Shown piece after piece: positions 23,173-32,947 of a DNA stretch of 64,000 bases. Each line of letters starts with the position of its first letter. Positions within the stretch are counted from its first letter, which is position 1. Origin of the DNA: Nocardioides sp. TRM66260-LWL (GTDB lineage: Bacteria; Actinomycetota; Actinomycetes; Propionibacteriales; Nocardioidaceae); the NCBI RefSeq assembly GCF_020075545.1, contig NZ_JAIQZK010000009.1:62001-126000 (forward strand), read 5' to 3'. The translations under genes were made by a program, and so were the position numbers. The notes below the pieces were generated by a model. That model did not search any database. It saw only the letters and a list, made by a program, of their open reading frames with translations, and was not told where the DNA came from.

Positions 23173-25548
23173 ATGAGCGAGGACGCAGAGATCGTCGCCG
23201 AGTTCCTGGTCGAGAGTCACGAGAACCTCGACCAGCTCGACCGCGACCTCGTCGAGCTCGAGCAGTCCCCAGGCTCCCGGGAGCTGCTGTCGAGCATCTT
23301 CAGGACCATCCACACGATCAAGGGCACCAGCGGGTTCCTCGCCTTCTCCCGGCTGGAGCGACTGACGCACGTGGGGGAGAACCTGCTCTCCCGGCTGCGC
23401 GACGGCAAGATGACGATGGACGCCGACACCACCGGGGTGCTGCTGCGCATGGTCGACACCGTGCGGGCGCTGCTCGAGGCGATCGAGTCCGAGGGCACCG
23501 ACACGGCTCCGTCCGTGCCGGTCGACGACGTCGTCGCCGAGCTCGAGGAGACCCTCGCCGGTCGGCCGCGGTCCGCCGCGCCGGCCGCCCCGGAGCCGGT
23601 CGTCGAGCAGCCGGTCGTCGAGCCGGTCCCCGTCGTCGAGCCCCAGCCGGAGCCCGAGGCCGTCGTCGAGCCGGCCGCGCCGGCCGCCGCGCCCGAGCCT
23701 GCGCCCGCGAAGCCCGCCGCCAAGCGGACGGCCAGGCCGGCCGCGAAGCGCACCGCCAAGACCCCGGCCGCGAAGCCGGAGGCAACGACACCGGCGGCCG
23801 CGGCCCCGACCGCCCCGGCCCCGCAGACCGTGGAGACCCCGGCCGCGGCGGTCGCGGCTCCGCCGGCGGCCGAGGCGCCCGAGCACCACGACGAGGACGG
23901 CGTCAAGCGCGGCGTCGTCGACTCCTCGGTGCGCGTCGACATCGACCTGCTCGACGGGCTGGTGCAGCTCGTCGGCGAGCTCGTGCTCACCCGCAACCAG
24001 ATCCTGCAGCGCACCGAGACGGCCGACGACGTCGAGCTGCTCCGCGCCGCGCAGCGCCTCGACCTCGTGGCCTCGGAGCTGCAGGAGAGCGTCATGCGCA
24101 CGCGCATGCAGCCCATCGGCCAGGTGTGGTCGAAGATGCCGCGGATCGTGCGCGACCTGGCCCACCAGCTCGGCCGCGAGGTCAACCTGGAGATGGAGGG
24201 CCACGAGACCGAGCTCGACCGCTCGCTGCTCGAGGCGCTGAAGGGCCCGCTGACGCACCTGGTGCGCAACTCGCTCGACCACGGCATCGAGCCGCCGGCC
24301 GACCGTGCGGCCGCCGGCAAGCCGGCGCAGGGACGCCTGGCGCTGCGCGCCTTCCACGAGAGCGGCCAGGTGGTCGTCGAGATCACCGACGACGGTCGCG
24401 GCATGGACCCCGACAAGATCGCCGCCGCGGCGGTCGCCCGGGGCGTGGTCAGCCGCGAGGCGATCACGCGCATGGAGACCCGCGAGATCCTCGAGCTGAT
24501 CTTCCGTCCCGGCTTCTCCACCGCCGAGCAGGTCACCAACGTCTCGGGTCGCGGCGTCGGCATGGACGTCGTCCGCACCAGCATCGAGCGCATCGGCGGC
24601 AGCGTCGACATCACCAGCGTCGTCGGCGCGGGCACGACCGTCCGGGTGCGCATCCCGCTGACCCTCGCGATCATCCCGGCCCTCGTGGTCGGCGAGAGCG
24701 GTGAGCGGTACGCGATCCCGCAGGCCAACCTCGTCGAGCTCGTGCGGCTCGAGGGCAGCGACCTGCGCGAGAGCGTCGAGGTGCTCGCCGGCGCCCCGGT
24801 GCTGCGCCTGCGCGGCCGCCTGCTGCCGCTGGTCACCCTGGGCGAGGCCCTCGGCGGCGACCCGCTGCGGCTGGGCCGCTCCGAGGCGCTGACGATCGTC
24901 GTCGTCCAGGCCGACGACACCCGCTTCGGCCTGTGCGTCGCCGAGGTGCACGACACCCAGGAGATCGTGGTGAAGCCGATCGGGCGCCAGCTCAAGGCGC
25001 TGCCGATGTACGCCGGCGCCACGATCATGGGCGACGGCCGGGTGGCGCTGATCCTCGACGTCGCCGGCATCGCCCGCGACCGCGAGCTCGCCACCGTCGT
25101 CCAGCCGGTCGAGGAGCACCGCAGCGGGCTGGTCGACAGCCGTGCCCTCCTGGTCCTCGAGGTCGCGTCCGGACGGCGGGCGGCGCTGCCGCTCACCGCC
25201 GTCTCGCGGCTGGAGGAGTTCGAGGTCGCGCGGGTCGAGCGCAGCGGCTCCGCCGAGGTCGTGCAGTACCGCGACGGGATCCTGCCGCTGGTGCGCCTCG
25301 CGTCCGCGATCGGGCTCGTCGACTCCAGCCAGAGCAGCGAGCAGATCTCCGTGGTCGTCCACGAGGAGGAGGCAGGACGCGTGGGCATCGTCATCGACAA
25401 GGTCCTCGACGTCGTCGAGGAGGCCGTCGTGCCGACCGAGGTCGGGAAGCGTCCCGGCGTGCTCGGCTCGGCCGTCGTGCAGGACCGCGTCACCGACCTG
25501 GTCGACCTCGACGCCGTCGTCGCGCCGATCCTGGCGGGTGCGCGATGA
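23173..25548 (+). CDS. cheA: Chemotaxis histidine kinase CheA with two CheW-like domains
   Basis: 791 residues. The N-terminal Hpt domain has the phospho-His in [13 protein letters not shown] (His47). An Ala/Pro/Glu/Lys-rich linker of about 110 residues follows, with no clear P2 CheY-binding domain. Then come the dimerisation helices ([14 protein letters not shown]), the ATPase ([39 protein letters not shown]) and two successive CheW-type regulatory domains (about residues 505-640 and 650-785). Tandem CheW domains are less common than one. ATG 23173 has GGAGG at 7 nt. A TACCGT box at 23082-23087 is the best promoter candidate. It overlaps cheW by 4 bp. Confidence 0.93.
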   Translation: MSEDAEIVAEFLVESHENLDQLDRDLVELEQSPGSRELLSSIFRTIHTIKGTSGFLAFSRLERLTHVGENLLSRLRDGKMTMDADTTGVLLRMVDTVRALLEAIESEGTDTAPSVPVDDVVAELEETLAGRPRSAAPAAPEPVVEQPVVEPVPVVEPQPEPEAVVEPAAPAAAPEPAPAKPAAKRTARPAAKRTAKTPAAKPEATTPAAAAPTAPAPQTVETPAAAVAAPPAAEAPEHHDEDGVKRGVVDSSVRVDIDLLDGLVQLVGELVLTRNQILQRTETADDVELLRAAQRLDLVASELQESVMRTRMQPIGQVWSKMPRIVRDLAHQLGREVNLEMEGHETELDRSLLEALKGPLTHLVRNSLDHGIEPPADRAAAGKPAQGRLALRAFHESGQVVVEITDDGRGMDPDKIAAAAVARGVVSREAITRMETREILELIFRPGFSTAEQVTNVSGRGVGMDVVRTSIERIGGSVDITSVVGAGTTVRVRIPLTLAIIPALVVGESGERYAIPQANLVELVRLEGSDLRESVEVLAGAPVLRLRGRLLPLVTLGEALGGDPLRLGRSEALTIVVVQADDTRFGLCVAEVHDTQEIVVKPIGRQLKALPMYAGATIMGDGRVALILDVAGIARDRELATVVQPVEEHRSGLVDSRALLVLEVASGRRAALPLTAVSRLEEFEVARVERSGSAEVVQYRDGILPLVRLASAIGLVDSSQSSEQISVVVHEEEAGRVGIVIDKVLDVVEEAVVPTEVGKRPGVLGSAVVQDRVTDLVDLDAVVAPILAGAR

Positions 25549-26042
25549 GCGCCGTCGCCCACGCGCCGGGCCACGCCGACGCCCACGCCGGCATCCGCCA
25601 GTACTGCACCTTCTGGGTCGACGGCCTGTTCTTCGGCCTCGACGTCGAGTGGGTGCAGGAGGTGCTGCGCTACCAGCAGATGACGGTCGTGCCCTGCGCG
25701 CCCGAGTCGGTGCTGGGGCTGATCAACCTCCGCGGCCAGATCGTCACCGCGCTCGACCTGCGGTGCCGCCTCGGCCTCCCGCCGCGCGCCGACGGCGTGC
25801 TGCCCATGAACGTGATCGTGCGCAGCCGTGGGGAGGTGGTCTCGCTGCTCGTCGACGACATCGGCGAGGTCATCGACACCGACGCGCGCGACCTCCAGCC
25901 GACGCCCGCCAACCTCCCGACCACGGTCCAGGACGCCGTGCTCGGGGTCATGCCCCTGGCCGGGGCGATCCTGCTCGTCCTGGACGCAGACCGAGCGGTG
26001 GACGTCTCCACCCTCGCCGATTCGACCGGAGGAACCCCGTGA
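25545..26042 (+). CDS. cheW: Chemotaxis adaptor CheW
   Basis: 165 residues. It couples receptors to CheA. The CheW fold is complete: [44 protein letters not shown], and [23 protein letters not shown] 25545 overlaps the cheA stop and its own stop overlaps the receptor GTG, so cheA, cheW and the receptor form one translationally coupled operon. Confidence 0.93.
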   Translation: MSAVAHAPGHADAHAGIRQYCTFWVDGLFFGLDVEWVQEVLRYQQMTVVPCAPESVLGLINLRGQIVTALDLRCRLGLPPRADGVLPMNVIVRSRGEVVSLLVDDIGEVIDTDARDLQPTPANLPTTVQDAVLGVMPLAGAILLVLDADRAVDVSTLADSTGGTP

Positions 26043-28477
26043 CCGAGCTCATCGACGGCACGCCGCAGGCAGCGGCCAGCCCCACCGCCCCGATCGTGCC
26101 GACCACCGACGTCGACCTCGCCTCGCTCCCGGGCATCCTCGACATCGTCCCGAGCCGCGTGATGATCGCGGACCGCGACTTCACCATCACCTACGTCAAC
26201 GACGGGACCCGCGAGGGCCTGCTGCGGCTGGCCGACTGGCTGCCGGTCGCACCGGAGCAGATCATCGGCGCGAACCTCGACATCTTCCACAAGAACCCGA
26301 GCTACCAGCGGGCGATCCTCGCCGACCCGGGCCTGCTGCCGCGGCGCGCGAACATCGAGGTCGGCCCCGAGACGCTCGACCTGCAGGTGCACGCGATCTT
26401 CGACCACGACGGCCAGTACGTCGGCGCGATGGCCACCTGGGAGAACATCACCGACAAGCTGCGCGCCGAGCGCGAGCTGGCCGAGACCCTCGACGACTCC
26501 GCGGCGCTCACCGGCATCCTGGCCGACCTCACCACGGCCGAGACGCTGGAGAAGGCGATCGTCCAGGCGCTCGACGGCGTCCGCAGCGCCTTCGGCTGGG
26601 CCTACGGCTCGTTCTGGAAGATCGACGCCGCGGGGGAGCGGCTGTCGTTCGGCCACGAGTCCGGCGAGCCCGGCGCGGAGTTCCGCCGCGCCACCCACGG
26701 CGCCACCTACACCCGCGGCATCGGCCTGGCCGGACGCGCCTGGGCGGCCGACGACCTGGTCTTCCTCGACGACCTGGCCAAGACGCCCGACAGCGTGCGC
26801 GCGAGCGTCGCCTCGCAGGTCGGCATCCACTCCGGCGTCGCCTTCCCGATCACCCTCGACGGCCGGCTGCTCGGCGTCATGGACTTCGTCACCACCGACC
26901 GCCTCTCGCTCTCGGCGGGCCGCACCGAGGCCCTGCGCCGGCTCAGCAAGATGCTCTCCGCGGCCTTCTCCCGGATCGCCGCCGCGGAGCGCGAGCTGAT
27001 CGAGACCCAGGACGACTCCGTCGCGGTCAACACCGTGCTCGCCTCGGTCACCGACGCCACCACGGTCGAGGAGGCCACGCAGCGCGCGCTCGACGGCGTC
27101 CGCCAGTCCTTCGGCTGGGTCTACGGCTCGTTCTGGCGCATCGACCCCGCCGACAACAAGCTCAAGTACGTCTGCGAGACCGGCGACGCCGGCCCGGAGT
27201 TCCGCCGGGTCACCCTCGACGCGTCCTTCGCCCACGGCGTCGGCCTCTCCGGCCGCACCTGGGCGCAGCGCGACCTCTACTTCACCGAGGACATCGGCCA
27301 GATGACCGACTGCGTCCGCGCGCCGGTGGCGCAGAAGGTCGGCGTCCGCTCGGCGGTCTGCTTCCCGATCACGGTGGCCGGCGAGGTCGTGGGGACGATG
27401 GACTTCTTCACCCTCGAGACGCTGCACCCCACCCAGAACCGCCTGGACGCGCTGCGCAACGTCGGCCGGCTGGTGTCGGCCGCCGTCGAGCGGATCGCCA
27501 AGGAGGAGGCCGCCCGCGCCGAGGCCGAGGACCTCGCGGCGAAGGTCGCGCAGGTGCTGGAGGTCGTCAAGGCGGCCAGCGAGGGCGACCTCACCCGCAC
27601 GCTCTCCCTCGAGGGCGACGACGTCGTCGCCCAGCTCTCGGGCGGGCTCGAGCGGCTGATCGCCACCTTCCGCGCCTCGATGGTCGACATCGAGCGCGCC
27701 TCCCGCGCCCTCGAGCTCTCGTCCGAGCAGCTGACGATCCTCGCCCGCGGCATGGGCGACGGCGCGGCGACGACGTCCGACCGCGCCGCCAGCGCGAGCG
27801 CGGCCTCGGAGGAGGTCAGCGTCTCGATCCAGACCGTCGCGTCGGCGGCGGAGGAGATGACGGCCTCGATCCGCGAGATCGCGCAGAACGCGACCGAGGC
27901 CTCGACGGTCGCGACCACGGCGGTCGAGACGGCCTCCTCGGCCCAGCAGACGGTCTCCAGCCTCGGCGACTCCTCGCAGGAGATCGGCCAGGTGATCAAG
28001 GTGATCACCTCGATCGCCCAGCAGACCAACCTGCTGGCCCTCAACGCCACCATCGAGGCCGCCCGGGCCGGCGACGCCGGCAAGGGCTTCGCGGTGGTCG
28101 CCAACGAGGTCAAGGAGCTCGCCAAGGAGACCGCGAAGGCCACCGAGGACATCGGCCGCAAGATCGAGGCGATCCAGGGCGACACCCAGGGCGCCGTCAC
28201 CGCGATCAGCGAGATCTCGGAGGTGATCGGTCGGATCAACGACATCCAGACGACCATCGCCTCGGCGGTGGAGGAGCAGACGGCCACCACCAACGAGATC
28301 GCCCGCTCGGTCACGGAGGCCGCCACCGGCGCCGGGGGCATCGCCGAGGACGTCACGCGGGTGGCGACGGCCGCCGGCGAGACCGCCGAGGGCGCGCAGA
28401 ACACGCTGCAGGCGGCCACCGAGCTCGGCGAGCTGTCGATCACGCTGAAGGACCTGATCAGCCGCTTCACCATCTGA
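26039..28477 (+). CDS. Soluble methyl-accepting chemotaxis protein with PAS and tandem GAF domains
   Basis: 812 residues, no signal peptide or membrane segment, so a cytoplasmic receptor. Order: a PAS-like domain (about residues 35-140, [20 protein letters not shown]), a GAF domain starting near 153, a second near 324 that resembles the first closely ([12 protein letters not shown] versus [12 protein letters not shown]), a short HAMP-like linker and the MCP signalling domain with the hairpin tip [34 protein letters not shown] around 665-700. PAS and GAF domains usually sense redox state, light or small ligands inside the cell. Starts at GTG 26039 with GGAGGA upstream. No CheR or CheB gene lies in the window. 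Confidence 0.92.
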   Translation: MTELIDGTPQAAASPTAPIVPTTDVDLASLPGILDIVPSRVMIADRDFTITYVNDGTREGLLRLADWLPVAPEQIIGANLDIFHKNPSYQRAILADPGLLPRRANIEVGPETLDLQVHAIFDHDGQYVGAMATWENITDKLRAERELAETLDDSAALTGILADLTTAETLEKAIVQALDGVRSAFGWAYGSFWKIDAAGERLSFGHESGEPGAEFRRATHGATYTRGIGLAGRAWAADDLVFLDDLAKTPDSVRASVASQVGIHSGVAFPITLDGRLLGVMDFVTTDRLSLSAGRTEALRRLSKMLSAAFSRIAAAERELIETQDDSVAVNTVLASVTDATTVEEATQRALDGVRQSFGWVYGSFWRIDPADNKLKYVCETGDAGPEFRRVTLDASFAHGVGLSGRTWAQRDLYFTEDIGQMTDCVRAPVAQKVGVRSAVCFPITVAGEVVGTMDFFTLETLHPTQNRLDALRNVGRLVSAAVERIAKEEAARAEAEDLAAKVAQVLEVVKAASEGDLTRTLSLEGDDVVAQLSGGLERLIATFRASMVDIERASRALELSSEQLTILARGMGDGAATTSDRAASASAASEEVSVSIQTVASAAEEMTASIREIAQNATEASTVATTAVETASSAQQTVSSLGDSSQEIGQVIKVITSIAQQTNLLALNATIEAARAGDAGKGFAVVANEVKELAKETAKATEDIGRKIEAIQGDTQGAVTAISEISEVIGRINDIQTTIASAVEEQTATTNEIARSVTEAATGAGGIAEDVTRVATAAGETAEGAQNTLQAATELGELSITLKDLISRFTI

Positions 28478-28536
28478 TCCGGCCTGGATCCGGCCGGACC
28501 AGCGCTCGGGCGGCGCCCGGCACCGGCGCCGAACGC

Positions 28537-28571
28537 ACGAGGCGGCCCCCCGTCGTGGGGGGCCGCCTCGT
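28537..28571. terminator. Bidirectional terminator between the chemoreceptor and greA
   Basis: A 15 bp perfect stem (28537-28551 with 28557-28571) and a 5 nt loop between convergent genes. Confidence 0.8.
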
Positions 28572-28592
28572 CGCGTGTGCGGGGGAGTCGGG

Positions 28593-29099
28593 TCAGCCGA
28601 CGTACGGCTTCGCCTCGAGCACGACGACCCGCAGCTCCTTGCCGTTCGGTGCGGCGTAGGTGACGGTGTCGCCCGGGCGGTGGCCGAGGATCGCGGCGCC
28701 GAGCGGCGACTGCGGCGAGTAGACCGTGAGGCCGTCGGGCTCGATCTCGCGGGCGCCGAGCAGGAAGGTCTCGGCCTCGTCGTCGTCGCCCTCGAACTTG
28801 TAGGTGACGACCATGCCCGGGCCGACCACGCCGTCGTCGGCGGGGGTCTCGCCGACCTGGGCGCGCTCGAGCATGTCCTGCAGCTGCAGGATGCGGCCCT
28901 CGAGCTTGCCCTGCTCCTCGCGGGCCGCGTGGTAGCCGCCGTTCTCCTTCAGGTCGCCCTCGTCGCGGGCGGCGCTGATGCGGGCCACGATCTCCTGCCG
29001 CACCGGCCCCTTGAGCTCCTCGAGCTCGGCCTGCAGCTTGTCGTAGGCGTCCTGGGTCAGCCAGATCGTCTGCTGGGCCTGCTGGCTCGACTGCGTCAT
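28593..29099 (-). CDS. greA: Transcription elongation factor GreA
   Basis: 168 residues. It rescues backtracked RNA polymerase. The N-terminal coiled coil carries the acidic tip ARDEGDLKENGGYHAAREEQ and the C-terminal FKBP-like domain has VYSPQSPLGAAILGHRPGDT. AGGAG precedes ATG 29099. A TAGGCT box on the minus strand (29255-29250) could start a leader of about 140 nt. In actinobacteria greA commonly neighbours the DUF4307 and mca genes, as here. Confidence 0.95.
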   Translation of the reverse strand: MTQSSQQAQQTIWLTQDAYDKLQAELEELKGPVRQEIVARISAARDEGDLKENGGYHAAREEQGKLEGRILQLQDMLERAQVGETPADDGVVGPGMVVTYKFEGDDDEAETFLLGAREIEPDGLTVYSPQSPLGAAILGHRPGDTVTYAAPNGKELRVVVLEAKPYVG

Positions 29100-29318
29100 G
29101 GAGGTGCTCCTGTGCGGATGGGTGCGGTGGACCGGCGCGGGGACCGGTCGTCGGACGGCGATCGCGGGGCTCGGGACGCCGCCATGCGGCGCTCGCGTCG
29201 AGCGCGGGGCCGCCTGTGCGTCGACCCTCGCGGCGCGATCGGATGGATCAGCCTAGCAAGGCCGGCGCCGTGGACCCCGCGCGACGGACGTCCGGACGGG
29301 TGGGACGGCGCGGACGCC

Positions 29319-29750
29319 TCAGCGGGGCCGGTTCTGGGTGGGGGTCGTGCAGCCGACCGACTCCACGCTCGTCGCGCGCCTCTCGGTGCGGATCGACTCG
29401 GTGTATCGGCCCGTGCCGGTGGGGGTGAAGGTGAGCTCGCCGACCGTGGTGTGGTCGGCGGCGAACGCGCGCAGCAGGCACCGGGCCCCGCTCGCGTCGA
29501 CCCCGCTGCGCACGTCGACGGCGATCGTCGCGGTGGCGGTGTGCTCGTCGACGACGTCGAAGCCCTGCAGATCGGAGGCGACCTCGGGGTTGGCGTGCAC
29601 GACGGTGGTCCAGGTGAGCCACCCGCCGAAGACCACGGCGAGGAGCAGGCTGGCGAGGATCAGCCCGCGGCGCCGCCAGGGGCGCGGGGCGCCGTAGCGG
29701 TCGGCGAGCTCGTCGCGGGGGGTGTCCCGCTGCAGGTCCGGTGCGCTCAC
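29319..29750 (-). CDS. DUF4307 membrane-anchored protein
   Basis: 143 residues. A short cytoplasmic N-terminus with RYGAPRPWRRRG is followed by one membrane helix (LILASLLLAVVFGGWLTWTT) and an extracytoplasmic beta-rich domain with two Cys (CLLRAFAADHTTVGELTFTP; SVGCTTP) that may form a disulfide. It matches the actinobacterial DUF4307 family found between greA and mca (Rv1081c in M. tuberculosis, from memory). Function unknown. GTG 29750 has GGAGG upstream and diverges from mca. Confidence 0.85.
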   Translation of the reverse strand: MSAPDLQRDTPRDELADRYGAPRPWRRRGLILASLLLAVVFGGWLTWTTVVHANPEVASDLQGFDVVDEHTATATIAVDVRSGVDASGARCLLRAFAADHTTVGELTFTPTGTGRYTESIRTERRATSVESVGCTTPTQNRPR

Positions 29751-29767
29751 GCCTCCATGGTCGCACC

Positions 29768-29773
29768 TACCAT
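29768..29773 (+). promoter_or_regulatory. -10 box TACCAT of mca, probably leaderless
   Basis: Ends 7 nt before ATG 29781. Confidence 0.5.
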
Positions 29774-29780
29774 GAAGCCC

Positions 29781-30680
29781 ATGTCCGACGCCCCGGCGAG
29801 CCGTCCCCGCGCGGGGCTGCGCCTCCTGCACGTCCACGCCCACCCCGACGACGAGTCGAGCAAGGGCGCCGCCTCCACCGCCCGCTACGTCGCCGAGGGC
29901 GCCGAGGTGCACGTGGCCACCTGCACCGGCGGCGAGCGCGGCTCGGTGCTCAACCCGAAGATGGACCGCCCCGAGATCCAGGCCAACATCACCGAGATCC
30001 GCCGTCAGGAGATGGAGCGGGCCCGCGACATCCTCGGCATCACCCAGCACTGGCTGGGCTTCGTCGACTCCGGCTGGCCCGAGGGCGACCCCAAGCCCCC
30101 GCTGCCGGAGGGCTGCTTCGCGCTGGTGCCGCTGGAGGAGGCGGCGGCGCCGCTCGTCCGGCTGATCCGACGCATCCGCCCGCACGTCGTCACCACCTAC
30201 GACGAGCGCGGCGGCTACCCGCACCCCGACCACATCAAGTGCCACGAGATCGCCGTCGCCGCCTTCGAGTGGGCCGCCGACCCCGAGCGCTACCCCGACG
30301 CCGGCGAGCCGTGGCAGGCACGCAAGCTCTACTTCCACCACTCCTTCAACCGCGCCCGCGTGCAGGCGCTGCACGACGCGATGCTCGCCCACGGGCTGGA
30401 GTCGCCGTGGGAGGAGCGGCTGCGCGACTGGAAGCCCGAGCCCGACTGGGACGCCCGGGTCACCACCAAGGTGCCGTGCTCGGACTTCTTCGGCGTGCGC
30501 GACCAGGCGCTGCTCGCCCACGCCACCCAGATCGACCCCGACGGCTTCTGGTTCGCGGTGCCGCGCGAGCTGCAGGCCGAGGTGTGGCCCACCGAGGACT
30601 TCGAGCTCGTCACCTCCCACGTACCCTCGACAACGCCGGAGGACGATCTGTTCGCCGGCATCACCCCCACGGAGGACTGA
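29781..30680 (+). CDS. mca: Mycothiol S-conjugate amidase Mca
   Basis: 299 residues. It cleaves mycothiol adducts of electrophiles and antibiotics to a mercapturic acid and GlcN-inositol in detoxification. The PIG-L/LmbE metal site HAHPDDESSKG (H21, D24) and the later GGYPHPDHIKC are intact, and the Mca-type ending DPDGFWFAVPRELQAEVWPT EDFEL distinguishes it from the related deacetylase MshB. ATG 29781 is set by the leaderless -10 box. The next small membrane protein gene overlaps it by 1 bp (TGATG). Confidence 0.93.
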   Translation: MSDAPASRPRAGLRLLHVHAHPDDESSKGAASTARYVAEGAEVHVATCTGGERGSVLNPKMDRPEIQANITEIRRQEMERARDILGITQHWLGFVDSGWPEGDPKPPLPEGCFALVPLEEAAAPLVRLIRRIRPHVVTTYDERGGYPHPDHIKCHEIAVAAFEWAADPERYPDAGEPWQARKLYFHHSFNRARVQALHDAMLAHGLESPWEERLRDWKPEPDWDARVTTKVPCSDFFGVRDQALLAHATQIDPDGFWFAVPRELQAEVWPTEDFELVTSHVPSTTPEDDLFAGITPTED

Positions 30681-30970
30681 TGCACGACCTCGCCGTTCTC
30701 GCCGTCCAGGCCCTCGACGTCGTCCACGGCCTGCTGCGGCTGGCCGACGACGAGGGGCCGCGGCCCGAGGACGTCAAGGCCGGCTGGGGCGCGTTCGCCA
30801 TCTTCCTCGGTCTGTGCGTCGTCGTCGGCCTGCTGGGCTGGAGCCTGGTGCGCCAGCTGAAGAAGGTCGAGCGAGCCCGCGTCGAGGGGGTCTTCGGCGA
30901 GGAGGCCCGCACCGCCGAGCCGAAGCGCCGCACCATCCCCCTCCGCGAGGACGACGAGCCGCGCGCCTGA
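30680..30970 (+). CDS. Small single-pass membrane protein after mca
   Basis: 96 residues. One membrane helix (WGAFAIFLGLCVVVGLLGWS) separates a short N-terminal part from a basic, then acidic cytoplasmic tail (QLKKVERARVEGVFGEEART). No domain is recognised, but a small membrane protein directly after mca is conserved in actinobacteria (Rv1083 position). ATG 30680 overlaps the mca stop and has GGAGG 4 nt upstream, so the two are co-translated. A role as an Mca partner is possible but unproven. Confidence 0.8.
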   Translation: MHDLAVLAVQALDVVHGLLRLADDEGPRPEDVKAGWGAFAIFLGLCVVVGLLGWSLVRQLKKVERARVEGVFGEEARTAEPKRRTIPLREDDEPRA

Positions 30971-30998
30971 GCCGTCCTCCGGGTGCGAGACTGCGCCC

Positions 30999-32183
30999 AT
31001 GGCTCGTCACGTGGGACCCGGCATCACCGACGTCGCGCACCGGGTCGGCCCGCTGCCGGCGCCGCACCCCTCGCTGACCCTCGGCGGCGTCCGGCTCGCG
31101 ACGGTCGGGGCGGCGCGCCTCTACGTCTGCGGCATCACCCCGTACGACGTCACGCACCTCGGGCACGCCGCGACCTTCGTCTGGGCCGACCTGGTCGCCG
31201 GGCTGCTGCGCGGCACCGGCGTCGAGGTGCGGGTGGCCCGCAACGTCACCGACGTCGACGACGTGCTGCTCGCCGCCGCTCAGGCCCGCGGTCGCCACTA
31301 CGACGAGCTGGCGCTGGGCCAGGAGGCCGTCCTCGGTCAGAGCCTGCGGGCGCTGTCGGTCGCGCCCGTGCAGGCCGAGCCGCACGCGCGGCACCACCTC
31401 GACGCCGTCCAGCAGCTCGCCCAGGTGCTGCTCGACGCGGGCGCCGCCTACGAGGTCGACGGCACGGTCTGGTTCCGCGGCGGCGCGGTGGCCGTCGCGA
31501 GCGGGCTGGAGCACGACGAGGCGCTGCGGCGCTTCGCCGACCACGGCGAGGAGCCCGACCACCCGGCCAAGGAGGACCCCTTCGACGTGCCGGTCTGGCG
31601 GGCGTCGGCCCCGGGCGAGCCCGCGTGGCCGAGCCCGTGGGGCTGGGGACGTCCGGGGTGGCACGCCGAGTGCGCCGCGATGGCCCTGGAGGTGCACGGC
31701 AGCAGCGTCGAGGTGCTCGCGGGCGGCGCCGACCTGGTGTTCCCGCACCACGCCTACGTCCGCGCGATGGCCTCGAGCGCCACCGGCGTCGCCCCGTTCG
31801 CCCGCGCGAGCCTGCACGTCGGCGAGGTGCGCCTCGACGGCCGGAAGATGGCGAAGTCCACCGGCAACCTCGTGCTGGTCGACGACCTGCTCACCCGCTG
31901 CTCGCCGGCGGCGCTGCGGCTCGCGATCCTCGACCGTGCGCACGACGAGCCGTGGGACTTCGTCGAGGCCGACCTCGCGCGCGCCGAGGAGCGGCTCGCC
32001 GCGCTGTACCGGGCGGCGGCGCAGCCGGCCGCCGATCGTGGCCACCCCGTCGACGCGGGCGACCCGGGCGACCCGGTCACGCTGGTCCGCGACGAGCTCG
32101 CCGTGCCGGCCGCCCTCGACGCCGCGCTCGAGGCCGGCGGCGAGCCGGCGCGGGCGCTGATCGCCGCCCTGCGGCTGGCCTGA
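30999..32183 (+). CDS. mshC: Cysteine-1D-myo-inosityl-glucosaminide ligase MshC (or cysteinyl-tRNA-synthetase paralogue)
   Basis: 394 residues. It has the CysRS-like catalytic core: zinc Cys43 in YVCGITPYDVTHLGHAATF, the GWHAECAAMAL zinc block, FPHHAY and KMAKSTGNL in place of KMSKS. It lacks the C-terminal anticodon-binding part of CysRS and has the CGITPYDxTHLGHA form typical of MshC, which attaches Cys to GlcN-inositol with ATP in mycothiol synthesis. It is somewhat shorter than typical MshC (about 410). Location next to mca supports the thiol role. ATG 30999 follows the membrane-protein gene by 28 bp. Confidence 0.8.
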   Translation: MARHVGPGITDVAHRVGPLPAPHPSLTLGGVRLATVGAARLYVCGITPYDVTHLGHAATFVWADLVAGLLRGTGVEVRVARNVTDVDDVLLAAAQARGRHYDELALGQEAVLGQSLRALSVAPVQAEPHARHHLDAVQQLAQVLLDAGAAYEVDGTVWFRGGAVAVASGLEHDEALRRFADHGEEPDHPAKEDPFDVPVWRASAPGEPAWPSPWGWGRPGWHAECAAMALEVHGSSVEVLAGGADLVFPHHAYVRAMASSATGVAPFARASLHVGEVRLDGRKMAKSTGNLVLVDDLLTRCSPAALRLAILDRAHDEPWDFVEADLARAEERLAALYRAAAQPAADRGHPVDAGDPGDPVTLVRDELAVPAALDAALEAGGEPARALIAALRLA

Positions 32184-32188
32184 GCGTC

Positions 32189-32842
32189 GTGACCGAGGAG
32201 TCGAGCCCGGGCCGCACCTACGGCGGCCTCTCGGCGGCCGACCGGGCGGCGGAGCGCCGCCGCAGGCTGCTGGACGCCGGCCTCGACGTGTTCGGCTCCG
32301 TGGGCTACGCGGCGGCCACCGTCCGGCAGCTGTGCCGCGAGGCGCGCGTGGCCGACCGCTACTTCTACGAGGAGTTCGTCAACACCGAGGACCTCCTCCG
32401 CGCCGTCTACCTCGACTGCATGGACCGGCTGCAGGACACCGTGGTGGCGGTCGCGGCGGCGCACGAGGGCGATCTGCCCGAGCTAGCGCGCGACGGCCTC
32501 GACGCCTTCCTGGCGGTGCTCGAGCAGGACCGCCGCCTCGCCCGCGTCGTGTGGTTCGAGGTGATGGGCGTGAGCCCGCGCATCGACGCCACCTACCTGG
32601 GCCGCATGGAGGACTTCGGCGCCCTGCTCACGGGGCTGCTGCTCGAGCGCGGGCTGCTGACCGACGTGCCCGAGGGCGAGCTCGCCGTCGTCCGGCGGGC
32701 GGCCGTCGGCGGGGTCAGCCACGCGGTCGTCGCCTGGCTGCACGCGGACTTCGCCCAGCCGCGGGCCGAGGTGCTCGCCGGCCTCCAGCGGTTCCTCCGG
32801 GCGATCGCCTACGGCGCCGACGCCGCTCCCCGCCTCGGGTGA
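32189..32842 (+). CDS. TetR/AcrR family transcriptional regulator
   Basis: 217 residues. The helix-turn-helix region reads LLDAGLDVFGSVGYAAATVR, QLCREARVADRYFYEEFVNT EDLL, a TetR pattern with YFYEEF after the recognition helix. Starts at GTG 32189, 5 bp after mshC, so it is probably in the same transcript. A 13 bp perfect palindrome lies 5 bp after its stop, upstream of the monooxygenase, which it may control. Confidence 0.82.
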   Translation: MTEESSPGRTYGGLSAADRAAERRRRLLDAGLDVFGSVGYAAATVRQLCREARVADRYFYEEFVNTEDLLRAVYLDCMDRLQDTVVAVAAAHEGDLPELARDGLDAFLAVLEQDRRLARVVWFEVMGVSPRIDATYLGRMEDFGALLTGLLLERGLLTDVPEGELAVVRRAAVGGVSHAVVAWLHADFAQPRAEVLAGLQRFLRAIAYGADAAPRLG

Positions 32843-32846
32843 CGTC

Positions 32847-32899
32847 GGTCTCAGAGACCCTCCGAAGCAATGCGGAATCGCTGAACATCAGATTACAGT
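32847..32899 (+). promoter_or_regulatory. Palindrome and promoter upstream of the monooxygenase
   Basis: GGTCTCaGAGACC (32847-32859) is a perfect 13 bp palindrome, a candidate TetR operator. TACAGT at 32894-32899 is a good -10 box, which would give a leader of about 40 nt before ATG 32948; the -35 (TGCGGA, 32871-32876) is weak. Confidence 0.45.
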
Positions 32900-32947
32900 C
32901 GGGGCGACGCCGACCGGCGTCGTCCGCGACCAGCCCGGAGCAGACCC

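Noticed and set aside
22551..23174. Open reading frames translating as RRDP/VETP repeats across the array
   Set aside because: They are translations of the REP units in several frames on both strands with no start signal; no gene is supported.
25670..27427. Long open frame of 585 codons antisense to the chemoreceptor
   Set aside because: High-GC codon bias in the real gene keeps the opposite strand open; the translation is Gly/Arg/Val-rich with no domain and no ribosome site. Similar long antisense frames at 9816-11246, 23116-25586, 45385-47688 and 47511-49847 are rejected for the same reason.
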